A stretch of 64,000 nucleotides of DNA from the NCBI GenBank assembly GCA_016716225.1, contig JADJWT010000001.1, positions 868,001 to 932,000 of the forward strand. The letters are read 5' to 3'. Source of the stretch: Ignavibacteriota bacterium. Lineage in GTDB: Bacteria > Bacteroidota > Ignavibacteria > Ignavibacteriales > Melioribacteraceae. The translations under genes were made by a program, and so were the position numbers. Below the pieces are notes generated by a model. It saw only the letters and a program-made list of their open reading frames with translations, did not search any database and was not told the DNA's origin. Positions 17,909 to 27,903 of the stretch are shown here, piece by piece (position 1 is the stretch's first letter; each line of letters opens with the position of its first letter).

Positions 17909-18178
17909 TTATCTATTGTTAAATTTTCTTTTATTTCTTTCCGGTCTTGCTTCGTTCACAACAATATTTTTACTCAATAATTTAGCAGTATTCAATTCCT
18001 TAATTGCAGCTTTTGCTTCGGCATTATCTTTCATTTCAACAAAACCAAATCCTTTAGATTTTTGCGTAAACAAATCTTTAATAATTTTAGCTGAAGCTAC
18101 TTTTCCATATTTTGAAAATTCGCTATTCAAGTTTTCTTCTGTAACGTCAAAATCTAAATTGCCAATAAAAATGTTCAT
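17909..18178 (-). CDS. RNA-recognition-motif (RRM) RNA-binding protein
   Basis: The 89-residue protein is a single RRM with RNP2 IFIGNL (residues 3-8) and RNP1 KGFGFVEM (42-49), followed by a basic tail (ARPERNKRKFNNR). Bacterial single-RRM proteins of this kind, known from cyanobacteria and Bacteroidota, bind RNA and are often cold-responsive. It lies near the csp gene but on the other strand. A glycine-rich tail seen in some relatives is missing. Confidence 0.9.
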   Translation of the reverse strand: MNIFIGNLDFDVTEENLNSEFSKYGKVASAKIIKDLFTQKSKGFGFVEMKDNAEAKAAIKELNTAKLLSKNIVVNEARPERNKRKFNNR

Positions 18179-18348
18179 TCTTCCCTCTTAAATATTTTCA
18201 ATTAAATGTGTGTAAAGAAGTTTTTAATGAAGCTTAAATATCAATGAATGTAGGATTAATTTTTGATAAGAATTTAAAAACCGTAACAATATACCTTATT
18301 TAAGTGATTATACCAAAATTCATAATGTTATTTTGATTGGAGATAATT

Positions 18349-18402
18349 GTAGCCGCATCTTTATTTATTGCAAAATAATGCAAAGTTGAAGTTTGCGGCT
18401 AC
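18349..18402. repeat. Extragenic palindrome, GTAGCCGCA...TGCGGCTAC
   Basis: The arms GTAGCCGCA (18349-18357) and TGCGGCTAC (18394-18402) are perfect complements, with a smaller inner TTGCAAAATAATGCAA fold. It lies 11 bases beyond the DUF4097 stop and may end that operon. It shares GCGGCTAC with the elements at 11906 and 46604. Confidence 0.6.
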
Positions 18403-18413
18403 GATTTATTAAA

Positions 18414-19553
18414 TTATTTATTCCACTTTTTAATACTAACATTTCCGCCGATGCATTTTAATGATATTTTTGAACCACCGCCGTTAAGATTATATGTTGC
18501 ATTTATTTTACCATCATCACCATCTGCATTAAATTTTGCTGAGGGAAAATCGGATTGTAAAATTTCTTCAACTTCATCCTTTTCAAATTCATCGGTTTCA
18601 ATAAAAACTTCAATTGTTGTTTTTGCTGAAGCCGGAACTTTTAATTCCATATTTCCGCCAGAAGTTCTTAATGATGAATTAGTATTTGATTTAGGATCCA
18701 ACTCAGCATTAACATGTCCGCCTTCGGTTGATGCTTCAATGCTTCCGGTTATGTTTTCCAAATTAATATGTCCGCCCATTGTTTTTGCTACAACTTTTCC
18801 GGATGCACTCTGTAAAGTTAAATGTCCGCCGTAAGTTTCCATTGTTGCAGAACCGGTAACTTTATCCATTTTTATATGTCCACCATAAGTAAAAACATTT
18901 GCGTTACCACCAACATCACCAATGCTAATATTTCCACCTTGTGTTTTTGCAAATAGATCAGAAGTTACATTTCCAACGCTGATATTACCTCCATAAGTAT
19001 CTATATTTGATTTTCCACTTTTCACATTACCCAATGAAATATTTCCACCGTTTGTATGAAGATTTACATCGCCTTCAACATCTTTACCATTTATATTTCC
19101 TCCGGAAGTATTTACGGAAACTTCACCTTTTACATTGTTGAAATTTATATTTCCACCATCTGTTTCTGCCGATAATTTTCCAGTAATCGCATTTTCAATA
19201 TTTATATTTCCACCGGTTGTGTTTAGTTTAAAATTAAAGTTGGATGGAGTTTTAACTTTTACAGTTACATTATTATTCCAGCCGTCTTCCAATTCCAAAT
19301 GAAATTTTATTGTTTTTCCAACTTTCTCAGAAATAATATTTTCAATTTCGTATTTCTTTTTTGAAACTACTTCAATATTAACTTCATTCTTTTCCCAAGT
19401 TTGAATATCAATATTTCCGGGATCAATACTTATATCCAAATTCTCACCATCAGTTGCTGAAAAAGTTTTTACCAAAGGTTGTTTGTTTTGAGAAAATATT
19501 AAACCATTCACAATTAATAAAAATGATAAGATTTTAATCATACTTATTTTCAT
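18414..19553 (-). CDS. DUF4097-type exported beta-strand repeat protein
   Basis: The 379-residue protein has a signal peptide (about 1-21) and then about ten near-repeats of GGNI/GGHI-x10-12 units (GGNISLGNVKSG, GGHIKMDKVTGS and similar). These predict a stacked beta-helix/solenoid as in DUF4097/DUF2807 families. The last third ends with GGNVSIKKW. Function is unknown; such proteins are often encoded with sigma/anti-sigma pairs. Its start lies one base after the anti-sigma factor stop, so it is in the sigma operon and is likely an envelope target or sensor. Confidence 0.85.
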   Translation of the reverse strand: MKISMIKILSFLLIVNGLIFSQNKQPLVKTFSATDGENLDISIDPGNIDIQTWEKNEVNIEVVSKKKYEIENIISEKVGKTIKFHLELEDGWNNNVTVKVKTPSNFNFKLNTTGGNINIENAITGKLSAETDGGNINFNNVKGEVSVNTSGGNINGKDVEGDVNLHTNGGNISLGNVKSGKSNIDTYGGNISVGNVTSDLFAKTQGGNISIGDVGGNANVFTYGGHIKMDKVTGSATMETYGGHLTLQSASGKVVAKTMGGHINLENITGSIEASTEGGHVNAELDPKSNTNSSLRTSGGNMELKVPASAKTTIEVFIETDEFEKDEVEEILQSDFPSAKFNADGDDGKINATYNLNGGGSKISLKCIGGNVSIKKWNK

Positions 19554-19554
19554 T

Positions 19555-20511
19555 TTAGTTTCCTCCTCGTAATAAATTTGCTGTTTTAAATTTTATAACT
19601 TCATTGTCTTCTAAAGAAATTCTTTCTTCTAATTTTTTCCGAATATTTTGATCAACATTATTAGACTTAAAATTTATTTCCAATAAAATATTTATTGCAT
19701 CCATTCTATTTGCCGCATTGCTGTCGTTTTCCAAAGTATAAATAAGTGCGTCTCTAATTTCGTTATCAAATGGAAAATTTATTAATGCTTTAATTGCCGT
19801 TTTTCGCACACCCGGATTTTTATCAGTTTTTACAGAATTGATAAATGCGTTTTTAATTTTTCCATCGGGATTAAAATTTTTCGGCATAAATTCAACAACG
19901 GAATTTGCAGTTTTAATTTTAAAGCCGGGATTTTCTGTTTCTTTAAATGCTTTTGCAAGAAGTTTTTGAATTGCTTCGTCGTTTAAATTTCCTTTATACG
20001 AAATTTGTTTTCCGTTCTTATTTATAATTTCAAATTCGTAATTGGTTGAAAATTTTTCCGGTAAATTAACATTTGCAATTTTTATATTTTCAATTTCATC
20101 CAAATCAATTTCATTTTGCGCAAATTTATTTTTTGTGAAATCAGATTTATTAAAAACCAAATAACCAATTAACAATCCGACTAAAATCAGAGCTAAACTT
20201 GCGAATGTAATTGAATATTTTTTATAAAATATTTGATTTAAAATTTGTGCAATTTTTTCCGTTAAAGATTGATTACTTTCTTTTTCATTTATTGTTTTGA
20301 ATAAATTAAATCTTGCATTTTGCAAATCAGATTCATTCGGAAAATCAATATTTTCATAAACTATTTTGGAATGGAATTTTTTTATTTGAGAATATTCTTC
20401 AAAACATTCGTTACATTCCAACAAATGATTTTCTATATCAATTTGATCACTTTTATTAAGTTCGCCAAGAATATTTAATTCTAATAATTCTTTATATTTT
20501 TCATGATTCAT
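19555..20511 (-). CDS. Membrane anti-sigma factor with zinc finger and HEAT-like C-terminal domain
   Basis: The 318-residue protein has the anti-sigma zinc-finger pattern His29-x3-Cys33-x2-Cys36 (HLLECNEC), one membrane helix (about 99-120) and an extracytoplasmic C-terminal part. That part contains HEAT-like helical pairs (KTDKNPGVRKTAIKALINFP, DSNAANRMDAINILLEINF). The zinc finger would hold the ECF sigma encoded just upstream (15-base gap). The repeat domain outside the membrane could sense a protein or envelope signal, which is an inference. Confidence 0.88.
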   Translation of the reverse strand: MNHEKYKELLELNILGELNKSDQIDIENHLLECNECFEEYSQIKKFHSKIVYENIDFPNESDLQNARFNLFKTINEKESNQSLTEKIAQILNQIFYKKYSITFASLALILVGLLIGYLVFNKSDFTKNKFAQNEIDLDEIENIKIANVNLPEKFSTNYEFEIINKNGKQISYKGNLNDEAIQKLLAKAFKETENPGFKIKTANSVVEFMPKNFNPDGKIKNAFINSVKTDKNPGVRKTAIKALINFPFDNEIRDALIYTLENDSNAANRMDAINILLEINFKSNNVDQNIRKKLEERISLEDNEVIKFKTANLLRGGN

Positions 20512-20526
20512 AATTCAACCAAAAAA

Positions 20527-21102
20527 TTACATTTCTAAAATTGGTTTTAATTTTTCTCTTAATTTTTTTGATGATGTAAACAAGTAACCTTTTATAGTTC
20601 CTTCGCTGCAATTCATAATTTCTGATATTTCTTTAATCTTCATTCCTTGATAATATTTTAAGGTGAAAGCCATTTTAAGCTGTTTTGGTAATTTATCAAT
20701 TTCAGATTTTATAATATTATTTTGCTCGTTATCAATTGAGTATTTGTCAATTCTTTCACCACTATCCAAATTAGATTCAAACGAAAAATTATTATCATTT
20801 TCTTCATCATATTTATTCAGAGATTGCATTTCATAATTTTTAATTTTTCTTTTATATTCAATGCAAACGTTAACAGTAATTCTATAAAGCCAAGTTGAAA
20901 ATTGACTTCTCGATTGAAAATTTTTCAAACCTTTATAAACTCTTAAAAATACCTCTTGATAAATATCTTGAGCATCTTCTTTACTATTTCTATATCCGTA
21001 TGCAATATTTAAAACGATGCGATCGTATTTCATTACAAGCTGTTCAAAAGCAATGTTATCACCTTTTTGCGCTCTGGATATAAGCTGATTATCGTCTTGC
21101 AT
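20527..21102 (-). CDS. ECF (RpoE-type) RNA polymerase sigma factor
   Basis: The 191-residue protein has region 2 (about 10-90: YDRIVLNIAYGYRNSKEDAQ, DIYQEVFLRVYKGL, FSTWLYRITVNVCIEYKRK) and region 4 with an HTH (about 130-185: LPKQLKMAFTLKYYQGMKIK, EISEIMNCSEGTIKGYLFTS). A 30-residue acidic linker joins them. It heads an operon with the membrane anti-sigma factor and a DUF4097 protein. Autoregulation is likely but no clear recognition site was identified. Confidence 0.93.
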   Translation of the reverse strand: MQDDNQLISRAQKGDNIAFEQLVMKYDRIVLNIAYGYRNSKEDAQDIYQEVFLRVYKGLKNFQSRSQFSTWLYRITVNVCIEYKRKIKNYEMQSLNKYDEENDNNFSFESNLDSGERIDKYSIDNEQNNIIKSEIDKLPKQLKMAFTLKYYQGMKIKEISEIMNCSEGTIKGYLFTSSKKLREKLKPILEM

Positions 21103-21319
21103 TATTTTTCTTGTTTACTAAATATTTAGACTTTGTTCTTAAGAAAAGGTTGTGATGTTTAAAATAAAAATGGGAAATAAAAGTTTAATAAACCAAAAAA
21201 TCATTTTAAAGATGAGATCTTTTATAAATGTTGTATCATTATCAAATATTATATGTTTGTAACAGTAAAATGTTGTTTAACCCAATAGAAGTGTTAAGCT
21301 AGCTTTGTGAAAACAATTT

Positions 21320-23395
21320 TTAAGGAAACAAAACTTTCTGCGTTTCATTAATAATGTCCTGAGACTTATTATTATCTCCAAATAAAAAATATACTTCTGA
21401 AAGATTATATTGAATCTCCAACCATTTAAGAGGATTAAATTCTTGTGTAAAAACACGGCTAGCTGCTGATAATGATTTTAAGGCAACCGAAAGATATAAC
21501 ATTCTATTTATTTCATCTTCAAGCAAAGCTAACTTTTTATATGCAATTCCTTGATAGATCTGCGTTTCTGCGAACCCGTTTGGAAAATAATCTTCTTCAA
21601 AAATTTCAAAAACCTCATCGAAAATTGTAATTGCTTCCTGAAGAGAATTCTTTGATTCGGATTTTTCTTGAATTTGTGAACAAATAATTTTTATTATTCC
21701 AATTGTTAATTTTGTTCTGGCCCAATCTTGTGGATAAGTTTCATTAGTTAGGTAAGAAAAATTCATTTGTAAAGTATCAATTGCTTTTTGCAGAATATTA
21801 TTGTTTGCTGGATAGTTTAAAGAAAAACTTTTTTGGACTAAAGCGTATGCGAAATTATTTCTTGCATTTGAAAGTTCTCTTTGTCTTTCCTCTTTAATTA
21901 ACCTTATAATTGCTTCATTTAGTATATCAATATCGGAGGATATTGGATTCTTTATTAAATAAGTTTGTAATGAATCAAAATAAATCAATGATTCTAGTCT
22001 TTTTAATATTGGCAACCAGCTTTTTTGAATAACATTAAGCTGTTGACTATCTCTTAAAGTCGTTGATAAAGTTCTTTTAAATGGATCCTCGTTAGTTAAA
22101 CTTCGTGTGTATAAATTAATCACTGCAATGTTAATTTTGGGTACTGTTATTTCCCAATCAGAATTATCTAAACCTTTTAGTGCCTCTTTACCAAATTTTA
22201 AACCTTTGAAAAAAAAATAAAAAATCGAATCAATATTTGAACTTAAAGCTAAATGTCCAAGAGCAAACATGATATTTGTACTTACTGCACCCATACCATA
22301 TTTGTTATTTTCTTTTTGATAAATTTTTTGAGACTCTTTGAGGAGTTTCAATCCGGTCTTATAATTTGCAATAGATTTATTCCCTTTTTGAAAATTTGCT
22401 TTTTGGAGAAAAATAGCGCTTTTACTTCTTAAAATTAATGCACTATCTATATCCTTTTCTTTATGTGTACTTAAAATAGAATCATAAATTTCAATTGTCG
22501 AATTGATACTTTTTAATAGATCTGGGCCACTATTTTTGAGGATTTGTTGAGTTAAAGAAAAAGCTCTATCCATCATTAACTCAATCCAGATCTCATGTTT
22601 TAAATTTTTATCAATATATTTAAGAGCATTTTCATAAGCAATTATTGCTTGTTTATAGTTTTGAATTTCAGAATAAGATTCCCCAGCTTTTTGGAAGTCT
22701 CGAATAATTTCATCAATTATTTTATTTTCCTTTTCATTAAGTTTATTTAAAATTTCGACTTTGTTAATTGCAGAATTATGAAAATAATTTCCTGCCTTAT
22801 TATAATTACCTTTCACAAATGCAGCAAGTCCTAGTTTATAGTCATCTTCTTTATTTTTTTCAAGTTCTTTTGTCCATTCTTCGATTTTCTGGTTTACATC
22901 TTCAACGGTAAGGTGATAATATTCAGCCCATTCTTTTATGTTATCGGGCAAATTATTTTTTTGGGGCAATTCTTTAATATCAACAGTTTTTTGATTATTT
23001 GCCATAAGATTCAATATTAGCTTTTCAAGATGATCATGAGAAAAAAATTTTTTGGACTCAATTGGTAGAATTAAAATTTCTATTAAATCAATTTCTAAGT
23101 TTTTAGGTATGTAGGTTTTACCACTTAATGGATATAATATAGCCCATCCTTTCTTTTCAACTGTAATTGATATATTATCACCAGGCGATAATGACTCTTT
23201 AAGTTTAATTCGAAATTTTCCATTTTCATCTGTTTTATCTTTGTCTCCAGTTGTTAAAATTGTTACAATTGTATTATTAATTGGTGTTTTTACATTATTT
23301 TGTTCAGTAACAAGTCTTCCAAGTAACCATCTGTCATTTTGGCCATAAATATTTGTAACAAGAAAAACAACTATTATATATAAGTAATTCATCAT
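21320..23395 (-). CDS. Exported TPR protein with carboxypeptidase-like N-terminal domain
   Basis: The 691-residue protein has a signal peptide (about 1-18), a CarboxypepD_reg-like beta-sandwich (about 25-105, TPINNTIVTILTTGDKDKTD) and a long alpha-helical TPR-like region (about 190-690, with SEIQNYKQAIIAYENALKYI). No enzyme domain is visible. It starts in a TAATG overlap with the gene before it, so the two are translated together. The pair probably forms a periplasmic or cell-surface scaffold; the role is unknown. Confidence 0.75.
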   Translation of the reverse strand: MMNYLYIIVVFLVTNIYGQNDRWLLGRLVTEQNNVKTPINNTIVTILTTGDKDKTDENGKFRIKLKESLSPGDNISITVEKKGWAILYPLSGKTYIPKNLEIDLIEILILPIESKKFFSHDHLEKLILNLMANNQKTVDIKELPQKNNLPDNIKEWAEYYHLTVEDVNQKIEEWTKELEKNKEDDYKLGLAAFVKGNYNKAGNYFHNSAINKVEILNKLNEKENKIIDEIIRDFQKAGESYSEIQNYKQAIIAYENALKYIDKNLKHEIWIELMMDRAFSLTQQILKNSGPDLLKSINSTIEIYDSILSTHKEKDIDSALILRSKSAIFLQKANFQKGNKSIANYKTGLKLLKESQKIYQKENNKYGMGAVSTNIMFALGHLALSSNIDSIFYFFFKGLKFGKEALKGLDNSDWEITVPKINIAVINLYTRSLTNEDPFKRTLSTTLRDSQQLNVIQKSWLPILKRLESLIYFDSLQTYLIKNPISSDIDILNEAIIRLIKEERQRELSNARNNFAYALVQKSFSLNYPANNNILQKAIDTLQMNFSYLTNETYPQDWARTKLTIGIIKIICSQIQEKSESKNSLQEAITIFDEVFEIFEEDYFPNGFAETQIYQGIAYKKLALLEDEINRMLYLSVALKSLSAASRVFTQEFNPLKWLEIQYNLSEVYFLFGDNNKSQDIINETQKVLFP

Positions 23396-23940
23396 TACTT
23401 ATTCTTCTTTAAAATAAAGTTATAAGAACGATTTCCCAAAGTTCCATCAGAATCATATGTATAATAGCCTTTCTTTTTAGCATTTATATTTATCGTAATT
23501 TCTTTATTACCTTGCACTTTAAATTCATATTTCCCAAAATTATCTGTTGTATCAAATTTATTGTATTCAGGTAAAAATACTATTACACTATCTATAGGTT
23601 CTCCATTTTGATCATAAATTATCCCAGAAAATGTTTTCACATTATTTTCTTTTTCAGAATTTTGATCATTAAGTAAAAAATAAGTTCCAAATTCAATAAT
23701 TATAAAAAGCCAAATTACAATGCAAACTTTTTTAATGAAATTTATACTTTTAAATTTATATTTAAAGAAACATTCGAACGATTGATAATCCGTTAATTTT
23801 AAGTTTTTAGAAATTCCTAATTTATCATCAATTTTAATAACAATTATTAGTATTGGTAATAATGAAGTATAAAACCATCCATAAAATAGATATGTAATTA
23901 AGAAAAAAAATACTAAACTAAATAGAAAAAATATTCTCAC
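23395..23940 (-). CDS. Membrane protein with exported carboxypeptidase-like domain, unknown function
   Basis: The 181-residue protein has hydrophobic helices at about 1-35 and 68-90 and a C-terminal beta-sandwich (about 102-180: SGIIYDQNGEPIDSVIVFLP then FDTTDNFGKYEF), similar in type to the domain of its partner at 21320-23395. The genes overlap (TAATG). No known family name can be given. Confidence 0.65.
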   Translation of the reverse strand: MRIFFLFSLVFFFLITYLFYGWFYTSLLPILIIVIKIDDKLGISKNLKLTDYQSFECFFKYKFKSINFIKKVCIVIWLFIIIEFGTYFLLNDQNSEKENNVKTFSGIIYDQNGEPIDSVIVFLPEYNKFDTTDNFGKYEFKVQGNKEITININAKKKGYYTYDSDGTLGNRSYNFILKKNK

Positions 23941-24065
23941 AATACTTTGTTTTATTTTTATAAATAGTAACTTAAATTTTATTTATTTAAAGTCAAGTTA
24001 TGAAAATAATTTTTTAATAAAATAATTTTTATCGAAGAAATATTTACAACAAAATTTATATAAAA

Positions 24066-24087
24066 ATGCCATCTTTTGAGATGGCAT
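24066..24087 (-). terminator. Terminator after the DUF5916 gene
   Basis: ATGCCATCT, loop TTTG, AGATGGCAT: a perfect 9-bp stem. On the minus strand it is followed by TTTTATAT, 50 bases past the stop at 24137. Confidence 0.85.
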
Positions 24088-24136
24088 TCGATTCATGAGA
24101 TTATATATAACTATAATAAGGAGTTTTGAGAAAATT

Positions 24137-26374
24137 TTATAAACTAACCAAATATTGCAATTTTATAAAATATTGCTGATCGGTATTTATAATTCCATAT
24201 TCTTGTTTGTAGTTTTTATAATTGCTTGTTGCACCGGCATAAAAAGTTGTAAATGCTCCGATTTGGTAACTGAACAATGGATAAAATTTAAACGATTTAT
24301 TGAATGAATTATATTGAAAAATTGTTCTGAAAAAGGCTTCTGTTGAAAATTGATAAATTGCAACTGCTCTATAAATATTTCCATCATAAAAAAGTTCATC
24401 GGAATTTCTATCAGAAAGTCTTGCACGATCGTAACTTAAATTAATATTTAAATTTGATGTTGGTTTTATTGTTAAATATCCGCCAAGATTATGCCCAACT
24501 CCAATTGTGGGTTCATCCGATCTGTAAATATATTTTCCAAATGTTCCGTAAATTCCAAAAGAAATTTCTTTTAATGGTTTTGTATTCAACTCAAAATACA
24601 CATCGTTAGTATTTTTAAAATTCTTCCCGTTAAATTTTTCATCTTTAATTACATGATACTGAATGTAAAAATATGTTTGCCCTTTCATATTTAAATTGAT
24701 CGAAGGAGTAATTCTAACTTGTTTAATTATTCCATCATAATTATGCTGTAAATTTGAATTTAGACTTATATCAATTCGATCAAAGAATGAACTATCGGGA
24801 TAAATTTTATATGAGTGATACATTTTTTGCTCTCTGAATGAGCTAACATTAAGCAAACCATTGTAAGTTTGAAAAGTTGGATTTATATGATTTGATTCGA
24901 AATTGAAATAATACAATTTTTCTGAACGTGAAAGAAAAAAGTGAATTACATTTCCGGAATATTTTTCTCCATTTAATTTAGCTGTGTATTGAGAATTTCC
25001 AAAATTTCGTTCAGCTTCAATAAAAGTAGAATCATTAAGTTCTTTCGTTTGAGATAAATACGCTTGACCTTCAAAAATCCAATTATTCCAAAATTTAAAA
25101 TTCCAATCAATTCCTCCAACATAATTATGACTTTCAGTCATATTTCTAGTAAGAATTTTTGCACCAATATAATCTTCATCACCAAAATCATATCTTATTC
25201 TTCCAATATTTGCAAAGGATTTTTTATTAGTTGATGCAGTATTACTTTCTTCTTCTCCCGGAACAACAAAAACAGTATTTCTATCATATGCACCAAGATA
25301 TAAATATGAAAACGCTCCACTTTTTCCCGTTGCTCTTGTTGCCGCTAATGGATTATTGATTGATCTGGAATAATAAATCGGTTGTGGAAGCAATTCATTT
25401 CCAGTTAAAAAGAAAGGTCTTTTCTCTTCATAATTTAGAGCAAAAGTTGTGTTCACGCTTATTTGATCAGCATCAGCTTCAATTTGACTAAAATCGGGAT
25501 TTAAAACTGCTTCAATTGCTAAGTTTGAATTTGGTGAATATTTAATTCCTCCGCCAATTCTTCCTTCAATTGAATTATATTTAAAATTAGAATTTGGATT
25601 ATCATAATCAACAATGCTTCCGTTATTTTGTCCAATTAGATAAGGCAGTAACTCAACATAAGAATTTGTTGATAGATTTTTCAATCCTCTTATAACACCG
25701 GATTGTGATAGAAATCCGGGAATGTTTTTATTAATTGGTACCCATGAATTTTGGGTTCTGCTTTCTCTTGGAATTGTTCTAACTACATTGAAACCCCAAA
25801 TAGGATCTTTGGTTTCATCAAACGCAAGACTGCTAAATGGAATTGCCATTTCTGCCGTCCAGCCCGAATCATTTTTTTCTGCAGCCGTGTAGTAAATCAT
25901 ATTAAAATTTATATCTTCGTTATTAAAAGTTGCGAGAAGATCACCTTGAATTCCCAAAGGATTTACTGCAATTTCATAACCTTTTTGCGCATCTCCATAT
26001 GTATCAATTAATAAAATTACATAATCATCAGAAAATATTTTATCTCGTTCCGATAAATTTGCTCTTATTTCTTCCGGATTTGAATCATAACATTTAAAAC
26101 CAAAGTATAAAAATTCTTCATCATAAAGTGCTTTCACAATTGTTCTTTCTTTTGCTTGAGCATTATCACCCGGGTTAAATTCATAATTTATTTCTATTGG
26201 ATCTGCTTGAAGCCAAACCGGGTTATCTAGTTTTCCATTAATTTCAAAATTTTTATCAATTTTAAAAATATTTAATTCCGGTTTTGCACTTTCTGGAATT
26301 GGTTGAGCTTGCATTTTAGCAAAAATTAAAATTTCAAAAATTATTATAATGTAAGCGTGATTGAATATTTTCAT
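24137..26374 (-). CDS. DUF5916 / CBM9-like outer-membrane protein
   Basis: The 745-residue protein has a signal peptide (about 1-23), a family 9 carbohydrate-binding-like domain (about 40-215: FEINGKLDNPVWLQADPIEI, FGFKCYDSNPEEIRANLSER) and a DUF5916 C-terminal region predicted as a beta-barrel (about 240-745) ending in LQYLVSL. Proteins of this architecture are frequent in Bacteroidota and Ignavibacteria; activity is not established. It is divergent from the MFS gene across 328 bases and ends at a clear terminator. Confidence 0.85.
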   Translation of the reverse strand: MKIFNHAYIIIIFEILIFAKMQAQPIPESAKPELNIFKIDKNFEINGKLDNPVWLQADPIEINYEFNPGDNAQAKERTIVKALYDEEFLYFGFKCYDSNPEEIRANLSERDKIFSDDYVILLIDTYGDAQKGYEIAVNPLGIQGDLLATFNNEDINFNMIYYTAAEKNDSGWTAEMAIPFSSLAFDETKDPIWGFNVVRTIPRESRTQNSWVPINKNIPGFLSQSGVIRGLKNLSTNSYVELLPYLIGQNNGSIVDYDNPNSNFKYNSIEGRIGGGIKYSPNSNLAIEAVLNPDFSQIEADADQISVNTTFALNYEEKRPFFLTGNELLPQPIYYSRSINNPLAATRATGKSGAFSYLYLGAYDRNTVFVVPGEEESNTASTNKKSFANIGRIRYDFGDEDYIGAKILTRNMTESHNYVGGIDWNFKFWNNWIFEGQAYLSQTKELNDSTFIEAERNFGNSQYTAKLNGEKYSGNVIHFFLSRSEKLYYFNFESNHINPTFQTYNGLLNVSSFREQKMYHSYKIYPDSSFFDRIDISLNSNLQHNYDGIIKQVRITPSINLNMKGQTYFYIQYHVIKDEKFNGKNFKNTNDVYFELNTKPLKEISFGIYGTFGKYIYRSDEPTIGVGHNLGGYLTIKPTSNLNINLSYDRARLSDRNSDELFYDGNIYRAVAIYQFSTEAFFRTIFQYNSFNKSFKFYPLFSYQIGAFTTFYAGATSNYKNYKQEYGIINTDQQYFIKLQYLVSL

Positions 26375-26702
26375 ATAATTGAATCCAAGTTTTTAATGGT
26401 AATTTTTTAATGTTTCTTAAAAACCGTTAAATAAAACATAATTATCTTAAAATATTTCATTGTCATTTACGTGTAATAAATTGTAAAAAGTTGTCATGGG
26501 CTTGTTAATGAAAACAAAACTGAAATTATTAATCGATTTTTAATTACAACAATTATGACGAATAATTTTATGAAAATGTTACATGGAGTTTTTAAACATT
26601 AGAATTTTCAGTGAATATGAACATTAATGATTTTAACATCTTAATTTTTTATTTAATAAATAATTTCTTTAAAATTATTACTCACTTTTAGAAATCTATT
26701 AA
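26375..26702. other. Intergenic region between divergent DUF5916 and MFS genes
   Basis: This 328-base AT-rich region separates two divergent genes and must hold both promoters. I see no CarH-type repeat, tRNA, small ORF with a ribosome site, or strong hairpin in it. Confidence 0.5.
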
Positions 26703-27878
26703 ATGAATCTCTGGAAAAGTCTTAACGGTTTACCCAAAAATATTTGGCTAATTTGTGCAGTAACATTGATTAACAGATCCGGCACAATGGTTTTTCCGTT
26801 TCTTGCACTTTACTTAACTCAAGAAATTGGTGTAACACCGGGAAAAGCTGGATTGGTAATAACTTTTTACGGAATTGGTGCACTTATTTCCGCGCCTTTC
26901 TCCGGAAAATTAAGCGATAAATTAGGTCCGATTACAATGATGAAATTTTCCCTTTTATTTTCCGGAATTTTGTTTTTCATCTATTCAATTTTTGATAATT
27001 ATGTTTTAATTAGCATTACAAGTGTAATTTTAGCAATAGTTTCGGAAGCATTTCGTCCAGCCGGAATGGCATTTATTTCAAATGAAGTTACGGTTGAACA
27101 GAGAAAACCAGCTTACGCACTTTATCGTTTAACAATTAATTTAGGTATGAGTATTGGACCGGTAATTGGCGGACTTTTAAGTTCAATCGATTTTCATTTG
27201 CTTTTTTTTGTAGATGGAATAACTTCAATAGCGGCGGGAATATTTTTAATTTTTGCCAAATGGGATTTTAAACCTAAGATTAGCATTGAAGAAGAAAATA
27301 ATAAATTTAATTCTGATAAGAAAAAAGTTTGGATGGATTTTCAATTTATGTATTTCCTGATTGCTGCATTACCCGTTTTTATGGTTTTTCTTCAGCACTT
27401 TAGTTCAATGCCATTATTTGTTGTTGAGCAGTTAAAATTTACAACTGCAACTTTTGGATTATTAACAGCAATAAACACAGTAATTATAATTTTTGTTGAA
27501 GTTCCTTTAAATTCATTAATGAGTAAGTGGGAAGATTGGAAAGGGTTAACTTTGGGTTCCATACTTACGGCTATTGGCTTTGGTGGAATGGCTTTTACAA
27601 ATGATATTTATGGATTAATTATCACAATTATTATTTGGACTTTTGGCGAAATGATTTTCTTTCCCGCAGCTGCATCTTTTGCAACAGAAATTTCTCCGGA
27701 AAATAGACGAGGAGAATATATGGGATTTTATCAAATGATGTTTAGTTTGGCGTTTACTATTGCACCTTGGAGCGGAACAAAAATTTATGAAATTTATGGC
27801 TCACAAATTTTATGGACATTTACTTTTGTTTCTGGAATTGCTTCTGCATTATTATTTATTCGTTTAAGGAAAAATTAA
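26703..27878 (+). CDS. MFS transporter, drug-efflux-like
   Basis: The 391-residue protein has about 12 membrane helices and the MFS motif A between helices 2 and 3 (GKLSDKLGPITMMK). The length and the start LICAVTLINRSGTMVFPFLA fit the MdtH/YfmO-like antiporter group. The substrate is unknown; sugar or peptide export is not excluded. It stands alone on the plus strand and converges on the TPR gene at 27904. Confidence 0.88.
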   Translation: MNLWKSLNGLPKNIWLICAVTLINRSGTMVFPFLALYLTQEIGVTPGKAGLVITFYGIGALISAPFSGKLSDKLGPITMMKFSLLFSGILFFIYSIFDNYVLISITSVILAIVSEAFRPAGMAFISNEVTVEQRKPAYALYRLTINLGMSIGPVIGGLLSSIDFHLLFFVDGITSIAAGIFLIFAKWDFKPKISIEEENNKFNSDKKKVWMDFQFMYFLIAALPVFMVFLQHFSSMPLFVVEQLKFTTATFGLLTAINTVIIIFVEVPLNSLMSKWEDWKGLTLGSILTAIGFGGMAFTNDIYGLIITIIIWTFGEMIFFPAAASFATEISPENRRGEYMGFYQMMFSLAFTIAPWSGTKIYEIYGSQILWTFTFVSGIASALLFIRLRKN

Positions 27879-27903
27879 AAAGGTTGATTAAGATTTAATA
27901 TTT

